A program made the translations under genes and the position numbers. From positions 1-64,000 of the forward strand of contig JAYNII010000001.1 of the NCBI GenBank assembly GCA_038108875.1: a DNA stretch of 64,000 bases, read 5' to 3'. This document shows, one piece after another, positions 9,166-18,313 of the stretch. The notes under the pieces are model-generated. The model was not told the origin of the DNA and did no database searches. It was given only the letters and a program-made list of their open reading frames with translations. Source of the stretch: VMDH01 sp038108875 (GTDB lineage: Bacteria; Pseudomonadota; Gammaproteobacteria; Magnimaribacterales; D2472). Position 1 is the first letter of the stretch. Each line of letters starts with the position of its first letter.

Positions 9166-11301
9166 ATGAACATTTTACTTGTCTTAAGCTTATTATTTTT
9201 TTCAACTCTATCCTTTGGATCACAGCCATTTATCATTCAGCCCAATTCTCCTGGATTAGAATCCAAACAAATTGATGCCTCAACTGCAATCCAGATAGCA
9301 GACACAAGTTTTACTCAAGATGATGTAGTCTTTATACAACAAATGATTGTTCACCATCAGCAAGCTCTAACTATGTCTTCGTTAGCTTCAGCTAGAACCA
9401 ACTCTAAAGATATTCTTGACCTAGCAGGTAGAATTGAAAAATCGCAAGACGATGAAATAGTCTTTATGAATGAATGGCTTGCTGAACGGAATATACAAGC
9501 TAGCTCACACCATGCGCACCATATGAAGATGATGGGAATGGCTAGTCCTGAAGATTTGGAGAAACTCAACGCGTCTCAAGCAGTCGACTTTGATAAGATG
9601 TTTTTGACTTTAATGATTAAACATCACGAAGGTGCTATTGATATGGTCAAAAAACTCAAAGATCAGCCTGGATCAGCTTATGATCCAATACTTTATGAAT
9701 TTATCTCTGACCTTATTAACGACCAAGGAGTAGAGATTGAGCGCATGAATGGTTTTTTAACTGGTCTCTCGACTGATCCAAGGGCTTCCTTACAAAGTGG
9801 ACTTTATACAGCAGAGTCTGCCATTCTTAACCTTGATTTAGTTGCTTCTTTGAAGAAACCTGATGGATTTTTTGATCCTGAAAATATTATCGAAGAAGAT
9901 GTATCTAATGAAAAAGAAGATGAGGATGAAGTTAAAACTATTGAAGAGCGATCAAGAAATTCTAGATCTCCAATGCTTAGCTTTTCAAACACTGACATGG
10001 CATTTAGAGACAATATTTTAGTTACTGGAAGCTACCATGGTTTTAATATATATGAAATAACCCCTTCTGGAATTCCAGAACTAGTTTCATCTGTAATTTG
10101 CCCCGGAGGCCAAGGTGATGTCTCTGTAGTTGGTGACTTACTTATTATGTCTGTTGAACAAACTAGAGGAAGAGTTGACTGTGGGTTGCAGGGCGCTGGT
10201 TCAGAACCAACCCCCGATAGATTCAGAGGCATAAGAATATTTGATATTTCAGACCTTGCCCGTCCCAAACAAGTTGGAATAGTACAAACCTGTAGAGGAT
10301 CTCATACTCATTCCGTAGTTTCTGTGGATTCAAACGATGAAACAATTATTGTCTACAATTCTGGTACCTCAAGCATCAGAGATCAAGAAGAGATGGAGAG
10401 TTGTTATGAGGCCACCCCTGGAGATACACGAACAGCTTTATTTAGAATTGATGTTATTGAGATTCCGGTTAAAAATCCTGCTGCGTCTAGAATTGTAAAA
10501 AGTCCAACAGTTTTTGCAGATCCAGAAACTGGAGCATTAGGTGGTTTATGGGCTGGAGGAGATCATGGTGATGATACCCAGGAAACTTCTAGAACAGAGG
10601 AGTGTCATGATATTACGGTCTTTCCATCTGCTAACTTAGCTGCTGGCGCATGTTCAGGCAATGGTATTTTGTTTGATATTTCTGATCCCTATAATCCTAA
10701 ACGACTGGATGTGGTCACAGATACTGGTTTTGCCTACTGGCATTCAGCTACGTTCAACAATGACGGAACCAAAGTAATTTTTACAGATGAATGGGGTGGC
10801 GGAGGCAGACCGCGCTGCAGAGCTTGGGATCCATTAACCTGGGGAGCAGATGCAATCTATGATATTGTGGATGGAAAATTAATTTTCCAAAGTCATTATA
10901 AAATGCCAGCACCACAAAAAGAGACTGAAAATTGTGTTGCTCATAATGGTTCAATCGTTCCTGTTCAAGGGAGGGATATATTCGTTCAAGCTTGGTATCA
11001 GGGCGGAGTTTCCTTAATAGATTTTACAGATTCAAAAAACCCTATTGAGATTGGTTATTTTGATAGAGGGCCAATATCTGATGAAAAACTTATGACCGGA
11101 GGCTATTGGTCTGTTTATTATTATGAGGGTTATATTTATGCAACCGAAATAATACGAGGTCTTGATGTCTTTAAACTTCTACCCAGTGATTATTTATCTA
11201 TTGAAGAAATTAGAAGTGCACAACAAGCAGTTCCTGCAATTGGGCCAAAGAGATTATTTAATCCTCAACAACAAATTCCTATGACCTGGGCAACTAGATA
11301 A
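9166..11301 (+). CDS. Exported DUF305 plus LVIVD beta-propeller-like protein
   Basis: This 711-residue protein has a signal peptide (MNILLVLSLLFFSTLSFGSQ) and two parts. Residues about 40-180 are a DUF305 domain, a ferritin-like helical fold: it shows VFIQQMIVHHQQALTMSSLA and a second copy FLTLMIKHHEGAIDMVKKL, with a His/Met-rich stretch HHAHHMKMMGM between. Some DUF305 proteins bind copper. Residues about 255-680 carry LVIVD-type repeats (FRGIRIFDISDLARPKQVGI, ILFDISDPYNPKRLDVV, VSLIDFTDSKNPIEIGYFD), which usually build a secreted beta-propeller. An acidic linker near residue 240 joins them. Function is unknown. A possible -10 (TAAAAT, 9154-9159) lies 6 bases before the ATG with no ribosome binding site. 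The 3' end overlaps mltD by 8 bases. Confidence 0.85.
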   Translation: MNILLVLSLLFFSTLSFGSQPFIIQPNSPGLESKQIDASTAIQIADTSFTQDDVVFIQQMIVHHQQALTMSSLASARTNSKDILDLAGRIEKSQDDEIVFMNEWLAERNIQASSHHAHHMKMMGMASPEDLEKLNASQAVDFDKMFLTLMIKHHEGAIDMVKKLKDQPGSAYDPILYEFISDLINDQGVEIERMNGFLTGLSTDPRASLQSGLYTAESAILNLDLVASLKKPDGFFDPENIIEEDVSNEKEDEDEVKTIEERSRNSRSPMLSFSNTDMAFRDNILVTGSYHGFNIYEITPSGIPELVSSVICPGGQGDVSVVGDLLIMSVEQTRGRVDCGLQGAGSEPTPDRFRGIRIFDISDLARPKQVGIVQTCRGSHTHSVVSVDSNDETIIVYNSGTSSIRDQEEMESCYEATPGDTRTALFRIDVIEIPVKNPAASRIVKSPTVFADPETGALGGLWAGGDHGDDTQETSRTEECHDITVFPSANLAAGACSGNGILFDISDPYNPKRLDVVTDTGFAYWHSATFNNDGTKVIFTDEWGGGGRPRCRAWDPLTWGADAIYDIVDGKLIFQSHYKMPAPQKETENCVAHNGSIVPVQGRDIFVQAWYQGGVSLIDFTDSKNPIEIGYFDRGPISDEKLMTGGYWSVYYYEGYIYATEIIRGLDVFKLLPSDYLSIEEIRSAQQAVPAIGPKRLFNPQQQIPMTWATR

Positions 11302-12748
11302 GACTTATGACAAGTTTTATTACTTGACCAGGGGCTAGGGTATCCGTTTCAAGATTATTGAGTTTTCTTATTTCAGATATCTCTATATTAAAAATATCAG
11401 CAATTCTGTACAAGGTGTCGCCTTGTTTCACGCTATAAAGAATGGTTCTTTGTTTTGCTTCTAACGTTCGGTAAATACTTTTGTTTCCAATGTTTAATTT
11501 TCTACCTATTTGCAAAGGGGCGTTTATGTTTAAGTTATTCTTAGTTGCAATTGTATTGGGGCTGATACCATATAATTTTCCTAGTGCCCACAATGTATCT
11601 CCTTCGCTCACTATGTGTGCCTGATAAGGTATAAAAAGAGTTGAGGACTCATGATTGAGAGGAATCAAGACAACTTGATCAATGGTTAATAGATCTTTGT
11701 TAAGTGAGTTTACTAGTTTTAAATCATCTATGGTTACATCGTATTGTGATGCTATTTTCCATAAAGAGTCACCTCGTTCTACTTTATGAGTGATCCATCT
11801 CATTTGATGCGTTGCAAAGTAACTTGCTTGGGCTGTTTGAAAGGTTTCAACCAGATGAATAGGAAGATAAACCTCAATATTGTTAGAAGGTGGTGAAGCC
11901 CATTTTGTAAAGCCGGTATTAAGTATGTAAAAATCTTCTGGACTAATATTCAGAAACTCACTAAAGGTAAGAATCTCAAATTGTCCGCTTGCTCTAACCG
12001 CCTTAACAATTTGCTGATTTTTTATTGGTGGCAAGTCTATTCCTAAATTTTTGGAATTTTTAATAATATCGATAAGGGCTAGGAATTTTGGAATATGATT
12101 TTGAGTTTGACTTGAGACTTTTAGAGAATAGAAATCTCCTGGTAAACCTCTTTTCTTATTATTTTTAATTTGTTTTTCTATAAAAGTAGGACCAGCATTG
12201 TAGGCTGAGATAGTCAACAAGGGATCTTTATTAAACCTGTTGTAAAGATAAGCTAAATATTTTATAGCTGCCTTGGTTGATAAAAAAGGATTATGTCTAT
12301 CGTCTTGCCACCAACTCCATTTAAGTCCGTAAATGCGAGCTGTGGTTGGCATAAATTGCCAAAGACCAATTGCACCGCTTGGAGATACAGAAAATGGATC
12401 GTAAGAGCTTTCTACAAAGGGTATAAGTGCAAACTCAATTGGTAATTTATATCTCTCTAGTTCTTCTATGACTTCATATATAAAAGGCTCGGCTTTACTC
12501 AGTAATTTGTCAAGCTTTGCGTCTTCGTTTAGATAGGATGCTTTATAAAAATCAATATCAGGATTAGTTTGAAACTTAATCTTGCTTTCGCTTGCTATTC
12601 GATCCCATACGGATTCATATTGAGTATTCTCGTTAATCGGGTCTTGATCAGGCTCAACATCAACATATGGTTCAGCAATGATGATTGGTTCGTTGGAACA
12701 GGAAGTCAACAGAGAAATAAAGATACTAATTAAAAAGAATCTTTCCAT
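11294..12748 (-). CDS. mltD: Membrane-bound lytic murein transglycosylase D with three LysM domains
   Basis: A 484-residue outer-membrane lipoprotein (lipobox LTSC, Cys17) that cuts the glycan strands of peptidoglycan. The SLT goose-lysozyme-type domain spans about residues 85-240. The catalytic Glu is in FALIPFVESSYDP, and GAIGLWQFMPTTARIYGL and ISAYNAGPTFI are family motifs. Three LysM peptidoglycan-binding repeats fill the C-terminus, each starting near a GDSLW/GDTLW/GDTLY motif (about residues 335, 385 and 445). The start overlaps the end of gloB by 19 bases. The order matches the E. coli mltD-gloB locus. Confidence 0.95.
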   Translation of the reverse strand: MERFFLISIFISLLTSCSNEPIIIAEPYVDVEPDQDPINENTQYESVWDRIASESKIKFQTNPDIDFYKASYLNEDAKLDKLLSKAEPFIYEVIEELERYKLPIEFALIPFVESSYDPFSVSPSGAIGLWQFMPTTARIYGLKWSWWQDDRHNPFLSTKAAIKYLAYLYNRFNKDPLLTISAYNAGPTFIEKQIKNNKKRGLPGDFYSLKVSSQTQNHIPKFLALIDIIKNSKNLGIDLPPIKNQQIVKAVRASGQFEILTFSEFLNISPEDFYILNTGFTKWASPPSNNIEVYLPIHLVETFQTAQASYFATHQMRWITHKVERGDSLWKIASQYDVTIDDLKLVNSLNKDLLTIDQVVLIPLNHESSTLFIPYQAHIVSEGDTLWALGKLYGISPNTIATKNNLNINAPLQIGRKLNIGNKSIYRTLEAKQRTILYSVKQGDTLYRIADIFNIEISEIRKLNNLETDTLAPGQVIKLVISLI

Positions 12749-13509
12749 TGGCGCAGCTCTCTAAAAACATCTATCGGTGAAGAACAACTAATTCCATGAA
12801 TTCTTGCAAGAGTATCTTTGATTTCCTTTGACTCAACCCTTAAGAAAGGGTTTATTAAAAGCTCTTGTTCAATAGAGGAGGGTAAAGTAGGAATATTTTT
12901 ACTCTGCAATTCTTTGCATTTCTTTTCATGCATATGCAGGTCGAGATTATTAGATTCTGCAGCCAGGGCAAAACGAAGATTTGAAAGTGTGTATTCGTGT
13001 GCAGGATAAACTAGAGCCGTTTTTGGTAGTGATCGAATTTTCATTAATGATTCATACATTTGTTCGTACGTACCCTCAAAAACCCTACCACAACCTCCAG
13101 AAAATAACGTATCTCCGCAAAATACATGCAATTCGCCATTATCTGATATTAGATAGTAGATATGATCTAAGGTATGACCAGGAATTGCTTCTACACTAAT
13201 TTTGAGATTGTAAAGTGAGAAAACATCATTTTTTTTGACAGTTTTATCTAATTTTTTAAATGGAGACTTCTCAGGGCCTATTATTTCAGCACCATATTGT
13301 TGCTTAAGCTTTTCCACGCCCCCTGTATGATCGAAATGGTGGTGAGTGACTAGGATCGTGAGCTTTTTAGAGATTACAGATCCAAGTTTTGTTATCACAG
13401 GCTGGGCATCCCCTGGGTCAACGACAATATACCCTTCATTAGTATCGATTAACCAAATATAATTGTCTTGAAAGGCACGTATTGGGAAAATAGATAATAT
13501 TATTCTCAT
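12730..13509 (-). CDS. gloB: Hydroxyacylglutathione hydrolase (glyoxalase II)
   Basis: A metallo-beta-lactamase-fold thioesterase of 259 residues that hydrolyses S-D-lactoylglutathione, the second step of methylglyoxal detoxification. The binuclear metal site is complete: THHHFDHTGG near residue 55, GHTLDH near 114, and FCGDTLFSGGCGR and YPAHEYTLSNLRFA further on. The end carries the conserved glutathione-binding-type basic segment (NPFLRVE). It is divergent from rnhA with only 16 bases between the two ATGs, and has a -10-like TAAAAT 6 bases upstream of its own start. Confidence 0.95.
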   Translation of the reverse strand: MRIILSIFPIRAFQDNYIWLIDTNEGYIVVDPGDAQPVITKLGSVISKKLTILVTHHHFDHTGGVEKLKQQYGAEIIGPEKSPFKKLDKTVKKNDVFSLYNLKISVEAIPGHTLDHIYYLISDNGELHVFCGDTLFSGGCGRVFEGTYEQMYESLMKIRSLPKTALVYPAHEYTLSNLRFALAAESNNLDLHMHEKKCKELQSKNIPTLPSSIEQELLINPFLRVESKEIKDTLARIHGISCSSPIDVFRELRQWKDSF

Positions 13510-13525
13510 TCGTATATTTTAACCC
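13510..13525. promoter_or_regulatory. Overlapping divergent promoter between gloB and rnhA
   Basis: The two start codons are separated by 16 bases. Reading right, TATATT (13513-13518) ends 7 bases before the rnhA ATG. Reading left, TAAAAT (13521 down to 13516) ends 6 bases before the gloB ATG. There is no room for two leaders or ribosome binding sites, so both mRNAs are probably leaderless if these are the promoters. The -35 regions would lie inside the opposite gene. The hexamers are read by eye in an A+T-rich gap. Confidence 0.45.
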
Positions 13526-13957
13526 ATGAAATCAGTAGAAATTTACACAGATGGAGCATGCAAGGGAAATCCTGGTAAAGGCGGTTGGGGAGTAATTATT
13601 CAGTACCAGGATAAGTCAAAAGAATTATTTGGTGGGAGAGAAGAAACTACGAATAATCAGATGGAAATGCAAGCCGTTATCGAGGGCCTTGGCGCTCTTA
13701 AAGAACCCTGCAGCGTCACTTTGTATACCGACTCTAAATATGTAATGGATGGGATAACAAATTGGATTCATGGTTGGAAGAAAAATAATTGGAAAACAGC
13801 TAATAAGAAACCAGTTAAGAATATGGAATATTGGCAAGCCTTGGATGAATTAACTAGCCATCATGAAATTTCATGGAAATGGGTAAAGGGTCATGCAGGA
13901 ATTCCGGGTAACGAAAGAGCAGATGCATTAGCAAATCTAGGAATAGAGAGTTTATAG
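13526..13957 (+). CDS. rnhA: Ribonuclease HI
   Basis: This 143-residue enzyme degrades the RNA strand of RNA-DNA hybrids, including R-loops and primer remnants. All catalytic residues are present: Asp in IYTDGACKGNPGKGGWG, Glu in TTNNQMEMQAVIEGL, Asp in LYTDSKYVMDGI, and His and Asp in WVKGHAGIPGNERADALA. The basic substrate-binding handle (GWKKNNWKTANKKPVKN) is also present. The length is slightly below the E. coli enzyme. dnaQ starts two bases after its stop, the standard gammaproteobacterial arrangement. Confidence 0.97.
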   Translation: MKSVEIYTDGACKGNPGKGGWGVIIQYQDKSKELFGGREETTNNQMEMQAVIEGLGALKEPCSVTLYTDSKYVMDGITNWIHGWKKNNWKTANKKPVKNMEYWQALDELTSHHEISWKWVKGHAGIPGNERADALANLGIESL

Positions 13958-13959
13958 GA

Positions 13960-14670
13960 ATGAGTGGAAAGAAATACATAGTGCTTGATACCGAAACCAC
14001 CGGACTTGACTTCAATGATGGTCATAGGATTATTGAGATAGGGGCAGTGGTGGTCCAAAATAGGAAGAAAACGAATGATTTTTTTCACACATACATTAAT
14101 CCCCAAAGAGTAATCGATAAAGATGCGCAAGCAGTGCATGGCATTTCCAATGAAGAATTACTTAATAAGCCTGTCTTTGCAGAAATTGCAGATGAACTCA
14201 TTGAATTCTTAGAAGGCTCGACTGTCGTGGCTCATAATGCTGCATTTGATGTAGGATTTATTAATTACGAACTTAATTTAGCTTCATCGCAATATCCTAA
14301 ACTCGAAGATATTTGTACCATCGAAGACTCTCTTTTGATTGCCCGTAAGAAGTTTCCAGGTCAACGCAACTCCTTAGATGCGTTAACTAGAAGATTTGAA
14401 GTTACTGGATACGATCGAACATACCACGGAGCACTGAAAGATGCCAATATTTTAGCTGATGTCTACATGTTGTTAACGGGTGGACAGAGCAGAATGAATT
14501 TTGAAGCAATTCAAACCGAAGAGAATTCAAATGAAAAAGAGCTCACACAAGCTTCACTAAAGAACATTCAAATGTTATCCATTATTGTTGATGAAGATGA
14601 TCTTAAAGCTCATAATGCTCGCCTTGAGGAAATAGAAAAGAAATCTGGAATTAAAATTTCTTGGAATTAG
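13960..14670 (+). CDS. dnaQ: DNA polymerase III epsilon subunit (3'-5' proofreading exonuclease)
   Basis: A DEDDh-family exonuclease of 236 residues that proofreads within the replicative polymerase core. The motifs are VLDTETTGLD (Exo I), VVAHNAAFDVGFINYEL (Exo II) and YHGALKDANILADVY (Exo III, with the His and Asp). After the catalytic domain, GGQSRMNFEA resembles the beta-clamp-binding QxxMxF motif of E. coli epsilon. A C-terminal segment for the alpha subunit follows. The gene lies between rnhA and gltX with gaps of two and four bases. Confidence 0.96.
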   Translation: MSGKKYIVLDTETTGLDFNDGHRIIEIGAVVVQNRKKTNDFFHTYINPQRVIDKDAQAVHGISNEELLNKPVFAEIADELIEFLEGSTVVAHNAAFDVGFINYELNLASSQYPKLEDICTIEDSLLIARKKFPGQRNSLDALTRRFEVTGYDRTYHGALKDANILADVYMLLTGGQSRMNFEAIQTEENSNEKELTQASLKNIQMLSIIVDEDDLKAHNARLEEIEKKSGIKISWN

Positions 14671-14674
14671 CAAT

Positions 14675-16057
14675 ATGAAAATAACTAGGTTTGCTCCCAG
14701 TCCTACGGGCGCATTACATATCGGAGGAGTAAGAACAGCATTATTTAATTATATTTATGCGAGGCAAAATAATGGTAAGTTTCTTATCAGAATAGAGGAT
14801 ACTGATCTAGAGAGATCTACCAAAGAATTTGAAGAAAATATTTTAAATAACCTAGAGCTTCTTGGGCTTTTGCCCGATGATAAGCCTGTCAGGCAATCAG
14901 AACGAACAGAACTTTATCTAACAGCAGCAAAAAAAATTGTCGATCAAGGAAATGGATATTATTGCGACTGCAGCCCTGAGAGACTTCAAGAATTAAGAGA
15001 AGAACAGCAAGCTAAAGGACTCAAACCTGCTTACGATGGGAAGTGCAGAAATTTATCATTAAAAGCTGGAAAAGGGAGAGTCTTGCGCCTAAAAACTCCT
15101 AGTGAAGGAGAAGTTATCTTTCATGACTTAGTCAGAGGAGAGATGGTTTTTCAAAATTCAGAATTGGATGATTTAATCTTGCTTAGGAGTGATCAAACAC
15201 CTACGTATCATCTTTGCAATGTTGTGGATGACTTTGAACAAGGAGTAACCACTGTAATTCGGGGAGAAGATCATTTAAGCAATACTCCAAGACAAATTCA
15301 TATTCAAAATGCTTTGGGATACTCAGCGCTAGAATATGCACATCTTCCTTTAGTTCTTGGCAGAGATAAAAAAAGACTATCTAAACGAGACTCTGCAACC
15401 AGCCTGGATGAATACATGGAACTTGGCTATTTACCGAGTGCAATCTTGAATATGTTAGCAAGATTGGGATGGTCGAAAGGAGATGAAGAAATTTTCTATC
15501 TAGATGATTTAATTAAGGATTTTAGAGTTCAAGAAGTCCAAAAAGCTGGAGCTGTCTTTGATATTGAGAAACTGAACTGGATCAATGGCCAACATTTAGC
15601 ACGTTTCGACATAGAGCAATTTATATTGCGTCTTAAACCTTTCTGTGAAACTAATAACATTGACCTTGAAAGCAGAGAAAATAGCGATGAAATAGTTGCT
15701 GCGATGCGATCTTGTAGCGATACGTTGGATGGTATTGCAAAAGAGCTTAAACCCTATTTTAATGGCGTGAGTGAATACAATCAAAAAGCTATAGATAAAT
15801 TTATTCAAGATCATTCACTCTTGTCAAAATTTAAAAACAAATTAGCTGACTTAACTGAGTGGAATGAAGAAGCTTTAGATGCAATGCTGTCAAATTTACA
15901 GACCTCCCTTGGTCTCTCTACGCCGCAAATCAATCAACCGATTAGAATAGCGTTAACGGGAGGAACTAAATCTCCATCATTGGGTCTAACATTAAGTCTG
16001 TTTAGTAAAGAAGAAGCTTTAGAACGAATCAATGCTTTAATTGATCATTTGGGTTAG
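14675..16057 (+). CDS. gltX: Glutamate-tRNA ligase
   Basis: A class I aminoacyl-tRNA synthetase of 460 residues, close to the usual bacterial length. It has the HIGH-type motif APSPTGALHIGGVRTALF at the N-terminus and the KMSKS equivalent KRLSKRDSATS near residue 238. The YHLCNVVDDFEQGVTTVIRG block is typical of GluRS and not GlnRS. In the acceptor-binding insertion the pattern is C-x-C-x24-C-x-N (near residues 98-126), where the E. coli enzyme has His as the last zinc ligand. The 3' end overlaps the convergent EthD-like gene by 29 bases. Confidence 0.96.
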   Translation: MKITRFAPSPTGALHIGGVRTALFNYIYARQNNGKFLIRIEDTDLERSTKEFEENILNNLELLGLLPDDKPVRQSERTELYLTAAKKIVDQGNGYYCDCSPERLQELREEQQAKGLKPAYDGKCRNLSLKAGKGRVLRLKTPSEGEVIFHDLVRGEMVFQNSELDDLILLRSDQTPTYHLCNVVDDFEQGVTTVIRGEDHLSNTPRQIHIQNALGYSALEYAHLPLVLGRDKKRLSKRDSATSLDEYMELGYLPSAILNMLARLGWSKGDEEIFYLDDLIKDFRVQEVQKAGAVFDIEKLNWINGQHLARFDIEQFILRLKPFCETNNIDLESRENSDEIVAAMRSCSDTLDGIAKELKPYFNGVSEYNQKAIDKFIQDHSLLSKFKNKLADLTEWNEEALDAMLSNLQTSLGLSTPQINQPIRIALTGGTKSPSLGLTLSLFSKEEALERINALIDHLG

Positions 16058-16562
16058 AAGAGCAGAGATAAATCTCTAATTCTTTCCTATGAATCAGGCT
16101 ATCAAGTGCTACTTTGCTAGTGCATTCGATGATTACTGATTTTTCATAGTAATTTTCTGAAAGAACACTTTCTCCTAAATCAACAAAGTTTGACAGCTCT
16201 TTAACTACGATGAATATTTTTTCTTGATCGTTTGTATGATTGATTATCTTTTCATCTACTAGATAAAAATAGTTTCTATGTGGTTCCATGAACTTTAACT
16301 CGTCATCTCTGAGTGGAATAGCCTCTGTTGATTTAAGAATAGTGTTAACCTTGTTAAGCGCAATCATATCAGGGTATTTAAAAATACTTATTGATCCAAT
16401 CTCAGGATTACCATTAAAAGTTCTATAAACATAATTTCTTTCATAAAAGGGAGGATTTAAAAGTTTTGTGGCAAGGGGAGCATGAATAGTCTCATAGTGG
16501 TTTCTAAATTCTAGAAATCCCAAAGACTCTTTTTTTATCACGAAAGAAATTGCTTTTATCAA
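16029..16562 (-). CDS. EthD-domain-like protein
   Basis: A 177-residue protein. The N-terminal half has the outline of an EthD / stress-responsive barrel domain: MIKAISFVIKKESLGFLEF, then FRNHYETIHAPLA, where the WxxxH-type His aligns with the EthD pattern. EthD proteins are small ferredoxin-like folds often found with oxidative catabolic genes; their chemistry is mostly unknown. The C-terminal third (after about residue 115) has no feature I recognise. The start overlaps the ggt stop by four bases, so it ends the five-gene minus-strand operon. Confidence 0.7.
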   Translation of the reverse strand: MIKAISFVIKKESLGFLEFRNHYETIHAPLATKLLNPPFYERNYVYRTFNGNPEIGSISIFKYPDMIALNKVNTILKSTEAIPLRDDELKFMEPHRNYFYLVDEKIINHTNDQEKIFIVVKELSNFVDLGESVLSENYYEKSVIIECTSKVALDSLIHRKELEIYLCSSNPNDQLKH

Positions 16563-18313
16563 TCTTGTTTTGCGACCCCAGCATTTGGTCTTCTCAGATC
16601 AGCATAACCATAATTTATGCCATCCTTAATGAGGATGGATTGAGTTGAACCCATGGTCATATTTGATTCTAGCTGATAACCATTTTTTTCAAGTAACAGT
16701 TTAGTATCACTACTAAATCCAGTTTCTAGTTTCAGCGCGTCGTTTGGCCAATCCCTATGTATCCTCGGAAGCATGGTTGCATCCCCAATAGATAAGCCGT
16801 TGTCAAGCACCCCCAAAATGATTCTAAGGACCGCAGCTGGAATTAATGATCCTCCAGGGGATCCGGTAATTAGTGAAAGGTGGTTATTTTTATCAAAGAC
16901 CATGGTAGGAGCCATAGTACTCATAGGTCTTTTACCTGGTTTAAAAGCATTGGCGGGACTCGCGCTTCTTGAATTTAAATTAGTATTACCAGCTTGGTAA
17001 GCAAAGTTATTCATTTGATTATTCATCAGAATACCAGTACCTGGAATAGTGACCCCTGAGCCAAAGGAGTATCCAAGCGTATAGGTATTTGAAACTGCAT
17101 TACCATCTTTGTCGATAATAGAAAAATGAGTAGTATTTTCTCCCTCAAGATTTAGCCAATTTGGTTCAAGTTTTTCTGGGTTAGTCTTCTTAGCAACTTT
17201 AATCGAATTGGCGTGTGTCTTACCTCTTTCTTTTGAAAGCAGGGATTGTGTTGGCACATCATAAAAAGAGGGATCGCCCACGTATCTAGATCGATCAAGG
17301 TGTCCTCTCATTAAAGCTTCTGAGAAAAGATGAACATACCTTGCAGATAAAGGATCAATCTCATTTAATGTGAAGTTCTCTAAGATATTTAAAGCACCAA
17401 GCACTACAAAAGCTCCTCCAGAGGGAGCAGGGTGACCGAACACAGTATTTTCTCTATAAGCAGTGAATATTGGTTCAGTTATTTTAGCTTGATATACGCT
17501 TAGGTCCTCAAGGGTAAGATAACCCTGGTTAGCTTGCATAGAAAGAGCAAAAGCTTCAGCAGTTTTTCCCTGGTAAAACCCTTTTATGCCATCACTTGCA
17601 ATTAATGCAAAAGTTGAAGCCAAGTCAGGCCTTTTCCATAAGTAACCCTCAGGCAGAGGATCGCCATTAGCTAGGAAGTATATTTTTTTTGATTCCGGGT
17701 CTAGTTTAAGTTGAGGAGCACTTATGATTGCTTGATGAAGATCATAACTAACTTTAATACCCGCTTTAGCTTGAGCAATTACGAATTGCATTATGGTTGC
17801 AAGTTCTAATTTTCCCCATTTTTGGTGTGCTGTAAGAAGTCCGTGAACAGTTCCTGGCGTAGTTGAGGCACTGTATCCATACTTTCTAAGTTCAGCGTCT
17901 TTTTTTAAATTCTCTAAATCGTTTTCATCGATCGAAAGACTAGCTGTTCCTCTGTAGTCGATGGCTTCTACCTTTCCGTCAAGATATGCCAGCATGAAAC
18001 CGCCTCCACCAAGGTTTCCAGCTCTTGGTAAGGTAATTGCCAATGAGAATCCCACTCCTACAGCAGCATCGATGGCATTACCCCCTGCATTTAATATGGC
18101 TAAGCCTAATTCAGAGGATTCTTGGTTTTGAGATACTACCATCCCACTCTTGCCTATAACATCATGATAGGGAGAAGGGTAATCAATATAGTTAACTTGC
18201 GCTTGTAACCAAAAAGAAAATACTAAGAAACCAAGAACTAATTTAAATAGCTGTTTTGAACGAGTCACTACAGTATTAGGATAAAATTTGAATAATTTCT
18301 TTTGCAACTTCAT
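16559..18313 (-). CDS. ggt: Gamma-glutamyltransferase
   Basis: An Ntn-hydrolase proenzyme of 584 residues that cleaves gamma-glutamyl bonds of glutathione and related peptides, usually in the periplasm. The autoprocessing and nucleophile Thr is in NTTHFSIIDKDGNAVSNTYT; family blocks include NAGGNAIDAAVGVGF, ILMNNQMNNF and ITGSPGGSLIPAAV. A hydrophobic export signal (LFKLVLGFLVFSFWLQAQ) sits near residues 22-39. The ATG at 18313 overlaps leuB by 38 bases and leaves a long N-region; a GTG at 18268, 7 bases after the leuB stop, would give a more normal signal peptide. Neither has a clear ribosome binding site. Confidence 0.94.
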   Translation of the reverse strand: MKLQKKLFKFYPNTVVTRSKQLFKLVLGFLVFSFWLQAQVNYIDYPSPYHDVIGKSGMVVSQNQESSELGLAILNAGGNAIDAAVGVGFSLAITLPRAGNLGGGGFMLAYLDGKVEAIDYRGTASLSIDENDLENLKKDAELRKYGYSASTTPGTVHGLLTAHQKWGKLELATIMQFVIAQAKAGIKVSYDLHQAIISAPQLKLDPESKKIYFLANGDPLPEGYLWKRPDLASTFALIASDGIKGFYQGKTAEAFALSMQANQGYLTLEDLSVYQAKITEPIFTAYRENTVFGHPAPSGGAFVVLGALNILENFTLNEIDPLSARYVHLFSEALMRGHLDRSRYVGDPSFYDVPTQSLLSKERGKTHANSIKVAKKTNPEKLEPNWLNLEGENTTHFSIIDKDGNAVSNTYTLGYSFGSGVTIPGTGILMNNQMNNFAYQAGNTNLNSRSASPANAFKPGKRPMSTMAPTMVFDKNNHLSLITGSPGGSLIPAAVLRIILGVLDNGLSIGDATMLPRIHRDWPNDALKLETGFSSDTKLLLEKNGYQLESNMTMGSTQSILIKDGINYGYADLRRPNAGVAKQD

